From assembly GCF_014839805.1 (NCBI RefSeq), contig NC_051132.1:2356001-2420000 (forward strand): a stretch of 64,000 bases of DNA. The letters run 5' to 3'. Below are positions 53,058 through 64,000 of this stretch, in pieces. The position numbers were made by a program, and so were the translations under genes. Source of the stretch: Manduca sexta. Taxonomy: Eukaryota; Arthropoda; Insecta; Lepidoptera; Sphingidae. Below the pieces are notes generated by a model that searched no databases, was not told the DNA's origin, and saw only the letters and a list, made by a program, of their open reading frames with translations. Position 1 is the stretch's first letter, and each line of letters begins with the position of its first letter.

Positions 53058-53649
53058 CAAAGATTATTTAGAGCAGACATTGGGAAAATTTTTATGCAAA
53101 AAATTTGCGCTTCTGTAATGGTTACTCAATCTACCGTGGAATAGCTAAACATCAATGTAAACTTCATATTTTATCCACATCATGATTTGCACGTTTTTAA
53201 TACGAATATTAGCATTTTTTCTGAAAATATATTATTTTTATATTTGCGCTTATGTATGGCTACGCTCTGAAATAACAAATGTAATACTTATATTTTTGAC
53301 GCTTGGTTTAGAAATAGACGTTGTGTATATTATCTAGGACGCGACTCGTGTCATATGAGACCTACCAGAATTATGAAACATTAGATATGACCGATCTTCA
53401 TTTGAGAGACCTACCATGAAACATTAGATATGAAATATAATTTTCATCAATATTTGAATTTATCAATATATTTTATCGTGCATGAAATTATTTGAGAGAT
53501 AAAAAGACCACTTTAAACAGAGATTAAAAATATTTAAAGTCCATAATCTCAGAGTAAATTTACAGCTTCACTCGTAACTCCAGCCGCCATCCAATAAAGA
53601 TTGGACGGTACACCACAATTCCATCCAAACCGGAACAATCGAAGGAAAA

Positions 53650-53707
53650 ACACTAAGTGATATATTGCCGTTACTTCAGAGGGTACAAGTTTTGTCGCTC
53701 AGTGTAC
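53650..53707 (+). repeat. Short inverted terminal-like sequence at the contig 2 breakpoint
   Basis: The segment acactaagtg...cgctcagtgt has inverted ends and a ttttgtcgctcagtg|ta terminus resembling one end of a Tc1/mariner-type TIR. No partner end is found. Contig 2 stops (40560) inside its copy of this sequence. Confidence 0.3.
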
Positions 53708-54104
53708 GAGATATCGATAGATCTATACAGCTAGGGATGGGAGACTATCGATAAAATTGTATTAGGAAGTATTTGAAAAGTGTTATTTTTTATACTATTA
53801 AATTGCTTAAGTAGGTTGTGATATACCATTGTACCTATACTATCTATAACAAAATACTAGTAATATTATAAATATAAAAAACTTATGATGACGTTTTTCT
53901 GTTAGTAGTAAACGCATAAGCCGTCTAATAGATTTGCATATTAAGAACACAGACAAGTCCCATTTTAATTTTATAGATTATTCTTAATTCACAAAATCAT
54001 GTATGTTTTCGGAAAAATAATTTTACGCGAAGTCTCAAAAATAAAAGAATTCTAAATGCTACTTGCTACGCCACTTCACCGCTACGAAAACCTACGCGCT
54101 ATTA

Positions 54105-54137
54105 GTACTACGAACGCCTACGAACGCCTACGCGCCT
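54105..54137. repeat. Short CpG tandem motif (gtaggcgttc type), intron 1
   Basis: On contig 3 cgaacgccta is repeated (ctacgaacgcctacgaacgc), flanked by related gcgc motifs. The contig 2 allele near 40107-40140 has the same pattern. Confidence 0.5.
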
Positions 54138-55108
54138 ATAAAACCATTACTCAGAAACATTCTTGGAACTTGTAATTTAATTAAAATTCACATTAATCTA
54201 TTTACGTATGACTGAACTTTAAGCAGTAAATAAATCTTTATGCACTTTATATGCGCAATAATGTTCATTTAATGCAAACAATTTAACACAGATTTTAACG
54301 TATCGATAATTCCGACACTATTGTCGACATTAATTCCCACTTCGTGGCGCTTTATTTTTCACCCACCGCGAGAACAACTACTATTGAAGGCTTTATATCG
54401 ATATTTTATATAAATGCGGATGAAAGTATAAACCACATGTTTTTAATGTGAGGTTTAATGTGAAATTAACTCTATTGCTTTTATATTAAAGTTGTTTTAT
54501 GATTGTTTTGGTTTACTGCGATAAAATGTAAATTATGAATAATAAATTACCTCGATAATTGAATTATGAATTAAAATTAAACTATTCATAAAAAAGATAC
54601 ATGCACGGTATCGCTTAACAAAAATACGTTTTAAATTATATCTATATGTCTAGTATTATGAAATATTTACTCTAAATAAATATAAATAAAAAGATCTAGC
54701 CCTGTATTTAAACTGTCCCATTGTTTGGTATGAGTCTTCTCATATAGGTACAAGTATCTCTATTACTAAGAGGGTTTAAGTTCGAAAATAAAAGTTATCT
54801 AAATACGTTTATAAATAAGAAGTCTACATCTAGAATATTAATAAAAAATAATATGAATAATAAATGCATCTGTTGAGACGCAATCTAAACGCAAAAGTTT
54901 AAATAAAAAGAACCCTAACTATTAGAGATTTGTCTAGTCCGTTCACAGCTCATTACTGTACAGATACCCAAGCGGTGATCATTAGCTAACTGTAGCCCAA
55001 GGCGAGAGAGAAAACTCTAAAAAGGCGCAACAAACAATAATTAGCCCATCAAAAATAAGGGCGCGCGGTAAATCAATAAGGGGTCTAAAGGCCCCGCTAC
55101 CGATCTGC

Positions 55109-55256
55109 ATTGGCCGGGTAATCCGGCAGAACTTCTCCCGCACAAATTCCATTACACGTTTGAAATCGGAACGTTGCGACGCCGCCGCGTGATTGGTTGG
55201 CTCACCGCGCTCTGATTGGCCGTCGCGGTAACCCCGCCTCCCCGGAGGTTATAAAA
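55109..55256 (+). promoter_or_regulatory. CpG-rich CCAAT/GC-box/TATA block in Hmx intron 1, antisense to Hmx
   Basis: On the plus strand, motifs occur in classical core-promoter order. Three inverted CCAAT boxes (ATTGG) lie at 55109, 55192 and 55215, a GC box (CCCCGCC) at about 55232, and TATAAAA at 55250-55256. A start site would be expected near 55280, with CCAAT boxes at about -61 and -84. The flanks are CpG-rich and include a homeodomain-type TAATTA near 55040. Transcription from it would run opposite to Hmx. I see no long ORF just downstream; the first ATG (55336) gives only nine codons. It could be a noncoding-RNA promoter or an enhancer with promoter-like composition. Confidence 0.45.
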
Positions 55257-56542
55257 ATCGATGCCGAGCGTTCTGGAGCTCTTTTTGCCGCGGCGCCGTG
55301 GCGCGTCGCTCGACACTTTTCACTTGTTACTAATAATGCCGTTTGTGCTCGCTTTTATAGCTTAAAGTGTTTAGTTGTATCCGTTGTCCGTGCAAGCGAC
55401 ACGGGAGTCTTTTGTTAGTTCGGATAGGGTATTCTCGTTTTAAAAGCTCCTTTTCTATTTTACTCTGAGATGACACTCCGGCAAATGGCTTTTAGTACGA
55501 CGGTCCGACGTTAAATATCTTAATTTAGCCAGTTACCGCCGGATTAAATATTCTCATCGCTTAAGAGGGTGTTTATTCTGCTTTTATTCTTAAATACACG
55601 CTAATGGCAATTATTAGTAATGTTTGTGGTAAATTTATTATTTTTCGTAGTATTTTCATGACTATTCATGACCACGTCATAATATTATGTTTATATTATG
55701 AGTACGTGTAATATCTCATATTATCATGAAATGATAATACTCCTTGTATTATGTATCCCTTTGTTTCGTTATCTATTTTTCTTACAAACATTCTATTGAA
55801 ATTAATAAATAAGTCCATCTACGTCATTTTATTTCTCATTATACGCAGATTTTGTTTCAATATTTTATTATAACTCATCACTATATAAAAGTTGTCCTTA
55901 GAATTATTTTAACAGCCAAAATCTTAAAGATTAGAAATCAAAAAAGATGATTACTGAGTAAAGGAAACAAACAAATCCATAAAACTAAATTCAAAACTAT
56001 CACTTGTATGCAATGTATGAAATATTAAAGTTTACATAGCAATGGAAATCCACAAAGATTTTTATATAGGAATCTTTACATCGCCGAGCCAACCCCAAAG
56101 TGCAAACTTAAGTACATTCCATCGTAAAAATCAACAAGCCCCTTATATCAAATCGTCTAAACCGATAAGTACGTAAGTACCCCACCCTAACTCAAGGAGT
56201 GTACGGAGTGGTTGAGACACTGCCCCAGTAGGTGCGGTAACATTTTACGAATGCTTGGGGTAATTTGTTAATGTTTGCAGTGATACATTACTTTAAATGT
56301 TTTTTTAATTAACATTGGGGTATTTTTATGTCTGCTGTCACATTTGAGACCGGTTAAATTTTGGACGTTATTTAATGGTAAATACTATCCCCTAATACTG
56401 ACTAAACGTTAGAGTCCAGAGACATCTTATAATGCCTAGTAATAAATATGGCGTAAAATTTTACCAAAACAGTTTGGAAATAGTACGCAGTAAACAATAA
56501 ACCCATAATCTTACAACTTGCACCATGGGGTAAGTTGTTAAA

Positions 56543-56731
56543 TTATTTACATTTTGTCGGAGCGGGAAAAGTAGGCAGATTGCAACGCCCCACGGGCCAC
56601 ACGCGGAGATTTCGGGCGGCACCATCGAAGGGTTGATATGTGAATTTCAGTGTACAAACTTTCATATTTAAGATTTTACTTAAGCTTGTAAGCTTTGGTA
56701 GCGTGAAAAATAAATTTATATAAATTCCCAT
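56543..56731 (-). other. Conserved 62-codon ORF or noncoding element in intron 1 (contig 3; also 37504-37692 on contig 2)
   Basis: An ATG-initiated frame in Hmx orientation, MGIYINLFFTLPKLTSL..., with identical protein in both haplotypes. The 3' part is GC-rich (ccgcgtgtggcccgtggggc, cttttcccgctccgac) and stands out from its surroundings. I recognise no domain. Identity between two haplotypes is weak evidence for coding, and a conserved regulatory element is at least as likely. Confidence 0.2.
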
Positions 56732-59092
56732 GAAGTGTCTTGGATTATTTGGATTAAATTAATTTACCAATAATTCATAATATTTCGGTGTTACATAATC
56801 ATTCAATGTGATAAGACTACATTTAACATCGTATCGTTATTAAAGCCATTCAGAGCTTAATAATTAAAAGTGTTGTTATTGTTGCTATAGTTAACGGACA
56901 GTAGGCGGTCTCGTGTGCTCGTCTTCTATACTTCAGTCATATGGAAATCTTAGCAATAAAAAGTAAAAAAATGATACACACATACACCATAATAACAGGA
57001 TGTTTCCAAGCTTCGCAAGCCGTCGGCCGTCGGAGCGATATACTCTATTGGTTCTTACATCTTTACTAGTATTGCAAAACATTTCAGTAAATAATAGAGT
57101 AACAATTAAACTATCGATAATATTTTTATTTTAAATTTCTGTTACCTTTTGTCAGCACTGTAATAATACTTAATTTTTAAATACACACTTTTCTTTGAAA
57201 TTTTTAAATCACAAATTCTGAGGTCTATTTGCTTTGTGGCTTCTCAACTAAATACTTATAAACAATCTCAAAGATCTGCCAGCAGTAAACCCCGCGCGTC
57301 AACACAAATCACAGACCCACTATCTTCCAGACGAATCCCGCTTGATCCCATATTATATGTTTTTCGAGTTATTTACGATGTCCCCTTGATCCGCGCCTGA
57401 GGGCAGACTTACCCTTCTTATTCGTATACCTACCCCATTAAGTAATGTTTTATAATTTTACCTCACCAGTGAAAATCTTTTATAGTTATTTGTAAATAAT
57501 ACATTTCATTCACAGAGGTATTTACCCCAATGTATTTTTATTGGAGATCTTTCATTGAAGGATTACTATAAGAGTTTTATTGATAGGCTTATATCAGACT
57601 ATTATGATGAAGGCAGTTTTTTTTAAAGATGAGGTATGTGATCAATTAAGTCAGATAGGTGATTACTGAAGCTATTGAACGTTCAGACTACAAGGAATTT
57701 GTTCATTGTCCTTAAATAGGAGTGATAAGTGGGTGAACGGAAATCAATAAGGAGGAATTGGGAAAGAGGATAGGATCTGTAGGATCTTCAGCAGTATTAG
57801 CATGAAGTAAAGCCCCTTCGCGTAAATTTTCCCCAAGACACCGGTACCATCTTGGTCAGCCAGCCTCTTCATTCAAACAAGACTGTCTACAGCGCGTCTC
57901 AGCCACAAATAAATTCCTATTTCTTACAAACATTCCATTTTCAAACTTGAAATCTTGGACGACTCCAAAGAAAAAAAATAAGATTAGAATTTTTCATCTT
58001 AAGACGAAGGGACAAAGATAAACAGGCTAATTAACAAAAAGTTGTATTGGCTTCAAGATGACAGATCGTTTACAACGTCACAAAATGTCCCTCCGTCACT
58101 CGCGGCGTAATTAAGGGCACAAAGAAAGTGGGAATAAAGACGTTTACATTGCTCACAGCTGCTTGTTTAGAATACAAATGGGGTGTCTCGGCTTGCGTTG
58201 AATTAAAAGATGTAGCCATGTAAAATGTGCGTTGACTTTGGCGCCATTTTGTTTTTAGACAAATGAGAAAAGTTGTTGATTTGTGTAGTTTTGAGACTGA
58301 AACTGTGAAAGGTTTTCTTATGACTTGGGCGGGTCATGAATTCAGCTTCTGAGGGATGAAATGGAATTAATGTTTTTGCATAATGCTTTCTTATGTTTAC
58401 GCGAATTTTAGACATTTTCTTTCTCTCAAATAGGAAAATAATGATTTGATTGGAGTCAGATTTCAAATGCTCTAAGATAGGCGAGCTTATCGGCCATTAT
58501 AGCGTAAAATGAATTACTTAGCTATTATGATCGATATCCAATGCCAAGTCAAGACTTGGATACAATAACTAAAACGTAGCAGAAAATCCCACTGTAACTA
58601 AACAAGAAACCTTGACCTCCAAATCGCTTACACACATAAGTAATCAAAAAACAAATCACTGAAATCAACTCTACCCCATAAACATAAAGCCTCAGTATTC
58701 GCCACCATCCTCGTCATGTCTTACACGACAGCCGTCCAGTCCCTAATTTGTTACTCAATATAGCCACTGTACCCCAATCTCGCCGTTTATGCCGTGTCGG
58801 CAGATAAAAGGGTCGTCGGTACTCTGATTAGATGGGGTAATGATGTTACGGGTATTAAACGGATAAAAGCCGTGTACAAAGTTTTGTTTCGTTAGTTTTT
58901 CGAGGTTTATTTTTGTAAGTTTCGCGGTGTTAATTTTTGTTATTTGCGCTGTTAGGTTCTTTGTTTGATACCATCGGGTTTCCAATATTATATGGTGGCT
59001 TATTTCTCAAAGTTATACTGTTTAATCGCGTAAGTTCTCATAGAAACTTATTATGGGGTAGCTTGAGAAAACAATAATAGCATCTTTGATAT

Positions 59093-59300
59093 TGAAATAA
59101 AACATTTTTTTCATTTTATCGGGATTGTTATATTATAATTTTCCGACGTTTCGAAGACTTTGCAGCCTTCATGTTCACGGGGCGGACTGAAATATATTGT
59201 AGCTTTGAGTTTTCGGATGACCGACCCCTCCGAAACCCGCAAAATAGTTTTATTTCCATGTCTAACATTCGCATAAACGTAAAAAATCAAACATCTTTGA
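59093..59300 (+). repeat. Dispersed repeat, 'ccgacgtttcgaa' family (contig 3)
   Basis: Allele of 34905-35112. The core ttccgacgtttcgaagactt is at about 59140. Confidence 0.55.
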
Positions 59301-60114
59301 TCATCATATTGAATTAGACCCAACGCCGCCATCGATAGATCTATTATAATACTTTGATGTGCTTACATAAAAAACTGATTAAAAATCCTTATTACAAAGC
59401 TGAAAGGTTCACAGGTGCTTCGTTTAAACTAAACCATTCAGTATCCAGTGACCGTCCACTTGTACGCTAACCGACGTTGGTGGGATAACACTGAGAATCG
59501 ATTAGATCCTGACCGCGCTATGGCCATTAGCTCAACTTAATCTGCGAGCGATCTCCACGCGTTTGAACGGGACAGTGGCTCGACTCGCCCGTCTGCTGGC
59601 GTGAAAGGTCAATGACCTTGAATTGTCATAAATGTATATAATATTGTTTGAATTAATATTGTTTAAATAAAAAAATATTTAACAAATTATTAGTAATTAA
59701 TTATTTTAGGTGTGAAGTTTGATAAAACCTTTAAAATTAATTGGGTAGCGTTTAGCATTTACGTCATTTGAACTATATTTTATTTTTTTATTAACCATTA
59801 CTGTTAAACCTTTAAAACATTTAGCGTTGGTCAAGTAATATTAATAGCGCTTTTACATAAAAATGCTTTTATTAATCATCCAAATTAGGTATTAATGTGT
59901 TGTCTAATATACTTTATTAATAAGCCCCAAGAGAATTTTAATACAATAAATAAAACAGCATTTTTAAACTCACAATAAAACGGATAAAAACTTTAATTGT
60001 TAATGATGTCGACTTTTCAATTAAATAATATAACCATTAAGTACCTGTGACTGCGCAATCTATCCTAGTACGGACTTCAGTATTTACAATAAACATCTTC
60101 TCACAGTATCTACC

Positions 60115-60240
60115 AGTGAAAGATGAAAATTTCGGAAAGGGAGCCCGACACAACATATACCTACTAATATACATAAATGCGGTCTGTAAATCGTTCCGAT
60201 AATAATTAATTTCTACAAAAATTCAACATAAATTGCCACT
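60115..60240 (-). repeat. Dispersed repeat, 'tgttgtgtcgggttcc' family (contig 3)
   Basis: Allele of 33965-34100 on the opposite strand (gggagcccgacacaacatat). Confidence 0.5.
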
Positions 60241-60470
60241 GGTGGCGTAGTTGTGCTGGATGCGCAGTACGACAGCGCTCTGAGGTTCTGGGTTTATATC
60301 CCGAGTCGGTCAAAGTGATATTTGAGTTTCTTTGGTCAGTATCAGCTCAGAGTCTTGAATAGGTGCCCGATATGGTGATAGACTCGCCCCCTATCACATC
60401 AAGGGGATACATTTGGCGAAAAGTGGGTGCCGTGGTTGCGCCTCTGCATACATACATGCATGCGTGATGT
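60238..60470 (+). mobile_element. tRNA-derived SINE family 2 (contig 3)
   Basis: Allele of 33730-33962 on the opposite strand, with the same head, the same gtgatatttgagtttctttgg body and the catacatacatgcatg tail. Confidence 0.6.
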
Positions 60471-60944
60471 GTGTTTGACACTGGTATCTGCTATCTAGTC
60501 AGTAACTATCCAAGTGAACTGCATCAAACGAAGCACACAACAGTTTGCGGCTTGGCTAACAGCGGTGTAAACGAGGCTTCAAGATCGGGTTAACCTTAGC
60601 CTATGCTAAATACAAATAACTTTGAGCGCATAGTTCAACTCTTAAACCGTTAAAGTAAGCGATAAGTTAATTTTAACCGAGCTTTATATCGCGTAGACTT
60701 AAGTTTTATTGTAAGTTTTTACTTTGTAAATCTTAATTATCCCCAATCCGTTCAGCTTTTACAAAACCACTGAACTGATTTTGATAAAATTTGACGCAGA
60801 GGAAGCTGAACCATGAGATGGGAGCCACTTTATTTGCCACCAAATATATTTCAGGAACAAAATCACTATGAAAAGAATTCTATGATTGTGGAGATGTTTG
60901 GATGTTAACTAGGTTTGATTCTCATTACCTCCTTCACATTATCA

Positions 60945-61270
60945 TAATAATAATATCAGCCCTGTATTAGACACTGTCCCACTGCTGGGCACGGGCCTGC
61001 TCTACTACTAAGAGGGATTAGGCCTTAGTCCACCACGCTGGCTTAGTGCGGATTGGTAGACTTCACATGCCCTCAAAATTCCTATAGAGACCTTCTCAGG
61101 TATGCAGGTTTCCTCTGAAGATTTCCTTCACTGTTAAGTCAAGTGATAATTCACAAAGAATACACACATAATTTTAGCAAAGTCAGAGGTGTGTGCCCTT
61201 GGGATTTGAACCTTCGAACATTCGTCCGTTCGTCCATTTCACAACCACCTAGGCTATTGCCGCTTTCATG
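60945..61270 (-). mobile_element. SINE family 1, full-length copy in Hmx intron 1 (contig 3)
   Basis: Allele of 32920-33243. It shows the same SINE body and 3' tail on the minus strand, with small differences in the head. Confidence 0.75.
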
Positions 61271-61299
61271 TACATGATGTGGGCAACAAATAATCTTAC

Positions 61300-61586
61300 C
61301 TGGACAACATAGCATCATTGGCGTTCCCGAAATGATTGGCAGCCAACGCCGCTTCCAGCACATTCGATTCCCGCCTCGGCTCCGCTCTGTTCAGAATCGA
61401 ACTTATTGAGAAGCTAGTGTACGGGGCGCTGCCAGTCGCCTTCTCTTCTTTGTCCTTCTTGAGCTCGTAGAAGGGGCTCTTCTGCTCGTTTCTAGTAGGT
61501 GAGGAGGTAATGTCTGGGCTGCTGGCGCCAGAGACCACGTTCACCTCGATGTCGCGGTCGTCTTGAGATGAAACTGGCGAATCCAT
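61300..61586 (-). CDS. Hmx: Hmx homeobox gene, coding exon 1 (contig 3 copy)
   Basis: First coding exon, 95 codons plus two bases. The ATG at 61586 is chosen because it has a strong Kozak context (ATCACCATGG). The ORF extends three codons further upstream without another ATG, and the upstream ATG in the exon opens only a three-codon uORF. The exon ends AG|gtaaga, phase 2. Visible in the protein: an acidic, Ser-rich N terminus (MDSPVSSQDDRDIEVNV), a charged stretch (ELKKDKEEK), then SFSISSILNRAE near residues 64-75. That last stretch matches the engrailed-homology-1 type motif which recruits Groucho in many homeodomain repressors (family knowledge). The assignment to Hmx rests on this motif, on correct splicing phase into exon 2, and on the homeobox exon downstream on the same strand. 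It matches the contig 2 exon except for two synonymous changes. Confidence 0.9.
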
Positions 61587-61609
61587 GGTGATCACTGTGG
61601 CATCTCTGG
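61587..61609 (-). other. Hmx: 5' UTR part of Hmx exon 1 with splice acceptor
   Basis: Immediately upstream of the ATG is 23 nt of leader preceded by a strong acceptor (ttcttttcttcccag). Hmx therefore probably has at least one more upstream noncoding exon, which I cannot locate. The leader contains an out-of-frame ATG (ATGCCACAGTGA), a three-codon uORF ending 8 nt before the main start. Confidence 0.6.
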
Positions 61610-61679
61610 CTGGGAAGAAAAGAAATTCTTTACTTAGGTTTTAGAAAACGATTTCGATCCAATCTTAAAGATATTCTAA

Positions 61680-61800
61680 AAGATACAAAGAATACACACA
61701 TGATTTTAGAAAATTCAGAGGTGTGTGCCCTTGGGATTTGAACCTGCGGACATTCGTCTTGGCAGTCCGTTCTACACCCAACTAGGCTATCGCCGCTTAC
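61680..61800 (-). mobile_element. SINE family 1, 5' half, upstream of Hmx exon 1 (contig 3)
   Basis: Allele of the 32397-32520 element, seen on the minus strand with the same truncation point. Confidence 0.75.
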
Positions 61801-62464
61801 GATTTATATGATTTAATAATAAATATTTATATATCCAACCTGATGATGAAAGAAACAGATCATTACGCCTGTCTACAAACAGCAACACCACCCTAAAGAA
61901 TAGATAAAACGGCGTAGCATTGCAAAGCGCTCATCACTCTAAAACCTTAGGCCTACCCTGGGTACTTAATTGTATAACCAATAAATAATCTTCATTCTGT
62001 TTCAGATATAAAGAGTCCAAAATATATAATACTACTATTAAAGAACCTAAATAGCCTTATATTAGATAGATAAGTCACCGCGCAAACTCGCCAACTCCTC
62101 TTCCAAGATCCATGGCATATATAATTCACGATATTTAAGTGCGTTATTGTTCTTAGCTTTATTCGAGCCGGTCCCTAAGGCTTTGCTATTATCGAGGGTG
62201 CCTGCCCGCCCCTATTGTCTGCTTGATGAATAATAAATGAGAATGTTTGCAAATCTTAAGAATCTAATCTTATTGATATGGATTTTTAAAGGAATTGGAT
62301 ATATGTTATCAGATTGTAATAGGATTTGTCTTTAAGGCCGGGTTTTGGGTAACATTTTACTACACTTCAGTATATAATATAGTAGGTTAGAGCAGAAGGG
62401 CTGAACGTAATAGAGAAACCTTTTTTAAAGCATTAACACCATGCAGATCTTTAAAATATATTTA

Positions 62465-62640
62465 AAATCGTAGCCAGTGTAACTACAGGACATAATAAGA
62501 GTAAACATCTCGTGTCTCAGGATGGCGAGCGCAGTGGAATACCAAACAATACTGTGATAGTGTTTCTGCTATTTATGACTGTCGTATCGCTTACCATCAG
62601 GCCAAAGGCAAGCTCGTCTCGTCATTCAAAGCAATAAAAA
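62465..62640 (-). repeat. Dispersed repeat, 'gatggtaagcgatacgac' family (contig 3 allele)
   Basis: Allele of 31568-31725 with the same internal deletion. Confidence 0.6.
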
Positions 62641-63740
62641 AATTATACACTGTATTAGCAATGATTTGGTAAAAGCAGTGTTTGCTTGTGGGTAAGGGAG
62701 TTGTAATTAGAGTTAGGAAGGGGATCTTAAAGCCTAATAAATTATAAACTGTGCGAGTACGACATACCAATTACCAGAATGACATCGAAAATGCATATCT
62801 ATAAATATTTTGTATAAAAAAGAAACACTAGTTAGACTTGACACAAACAAAATTCAAACCGTGTTTTTTTGGCTCGACAAAGTGGCTTTACTGGACGATG
62901 CTAAGTAAAGTGAAGTCCATAAAAAATATCAGACTATTGCAACAACACACCAATCATTCAGCAGAAAGCGTCTTAACTATAAATATGTTTAACTATAAGT
63001 ATGTATGTATTAAAACACAAAAAACTGACGATTGACGCAATACTTGCGTAAATCGAAACGTTTCAATCAATCAACACCATTCATTGATCATTTCATGCAA
63101 AGCTCATTACCGCTCAACATTTCACGCATATCGAAATGATTTCAATAAAATTAACATATCGGTTCCAGGTTGTCAGCGGCGCAGTTGAATCGCCGCGTGT
63201 TGGATCAACCGTCGACACACCATAAAACGACCATTTGATCCGTAAACTGTTTGTATGGAGTTTAAAGTGTATGCAATTTGTCGGCTATTTTATGCGTATT
63301 TACTAGTATAAAGCTGTTTGCGTGTGCTTTGGTTTGACAGTGATGGGATGATCGATTATTTGTGATAGTATCTTTATTCAGAAACCAATTGAGATTGTTT
63401 TGTTGTATGGCAATGTCTAAAGGTTTTTGGGAGAAGCCTTTGTTTAGTAGTTGACTGATCGCAATATTGCCTCGGACATTATGAGGTGGAAAGTGTGAAG
63501 AAAGGATGAGACATCTTAGCATACCCTTTTGAAAATTAGACTTTATGTTGGTATACTTAAAAATTATTTAGACTTCATTTCATTCGTTCCAAATGTTTAG
63601 TTTTCTGAAAGTATATGTGTAATGATATTGGCTGTCACAGATATCGAAATATCCTGGTTTTAGTTAATGTATTAAGACGACATTCTACTTTATTGGACAG
63701 TTATTCCTTCAGTCAATTGAAGTGATTGAAAAAGCAAATA

Positions 63741-63806
63741 AATTAATCAGCTTGTCGCTTTCTACTGCTGAACGTAGGCCTCCCCAAGTGAGCGCCAACT
63801 ATCTCA
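63741..63806 (-). mobile_element. RTE-clade LINE 3' fragment, short (contig 3)
   Basis: Allele of 30385-30450 (plus strand reads ctgctgaacgtaggcctccc). Confidence 0.5.
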
Positions 63807-64000
63807 GTCTTAAGTAAGTAAATAGAAAGAAAGAAATAGAGGTTTATTGTCACATGGTGCATTCAATACATAATGCAAGTGCAGCGCAACACGACTGCTA
63901 TGTGACAATTAAGTAACCAGCTCAGCAAAATGCTGTGTTGCGATGTGAGCCACAACGTAGCGCTGGTTTTCAGTAACCACATAAATACCAATAGATATCA

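Larger units (their letters stand above)
51117..53677. other. Start of Hmx intron 1 beyond exon 2, single-copy bridge of contig 3
   Basis: Together with exon 2 this segment links the two duplicated blocks and has no second copy in the window. It holds a dispersed repeat, a SINE, a 'ccgacgtttcgaa' pair and the 140-bp tandem duplication. This repeat density fits with both other contigs breaking at its edges. No gene besides exon 2. Confidence 0.6.
53678..64000 (-). repeat. Large inverted block, right arm (contig 3)
   Basis: Reverse-complement counterpart of 30191-40560. It is cut by the window edge and not by loss of homology. The last bases (ending atagatatca) match the reverse complement of 30191-30200. 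Confidence 0.92.

Noticed and set aside
55197..55418. 73-codon frame over the CpG-rich intron block
   Set aside because: Starts at a non-ATG codon inside the putative promoter motifs. It is a composition artefact.

Overview
The window looks like insect DNA, most likely from a moth or butterfly (Lepidoptera). It is AT-rich, has long introns, and is dense in dispersed repeats of types I know from Lepidoptera: tRNA-derived SINEs with A and B boxes, RTE-clade LINE 3' ends, TIR MITEs and a copia-type solo LTR. No species can be named from sequence alone. The only protein-coding gene I can support is Hmx (H6-like/Nkx5 homeobox transcription factor).

The window is three contigs joined by two gaps of exactly 500 N. 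Contig 1 is 1-20588, contig 2 is 21089-40560 and contig 3 is 41061-64000. Contig 3 repeats the right part of contig 1 in the same orientation (11119-20588 = 41061-50767). It also repeats the right part of contig 2 in inverted orientation (30191-40560 = reverse complement of 53678-64000). The homology stops exactly where the contigs stop. The simplest reading is one locus assembled twice (two haplotypes not merged), with contig 2 also placed backwards relative to contigs 1 and 3. The inferred true order is contig 1, then 50768-53677 of contig 3, then the reverse complement of contig 2.

On contig 3, Hmx lies on the minus strand in three coding exons. Exon 1 (61586-61300) carries an eh1-type repressor motif. 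Exon 2 (51116-51010) occurs once in the window. Exon 3 (47283-46614) carries a complete homeodomain and the Hmx-specific C-terminal flank. A second allele of exon 1 sits on contig 2, plus strand, and differs by two synonymous substitutions. A damaged second copy of exon 3 sits on contig 1: it lacks about 230 bp, including homeodomain residues 1-32, and has single-base deletions and a nonsense change. In the contig 3 copy the frame from exon 2 into the homeobox stays open only if a second AG acceptor two bases downstream is used. Otherwise a one-base error lies upstream of the homeobox.

Intron 1 (about 10 kb) holds a CpG-rich block with CCAAT, GC-box and TATA motifs arranged like a promoter antisense to Hmx; it is present in both haplotypes. 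The remaining sequence is intron and flank. It includes a PIF/Harbinger-like MITE and a copia-like solo LTR, each with an unoccupied paralogous site visible in the window, a second MITE with a 5-bp duplication, a haplotype-specific 71-bp insertion, and two SINEs that closely bracket exon 1. I see no CRISPR array, no operon, no free-standing tRNA or rRNA gene and no evident new multi-gene system.
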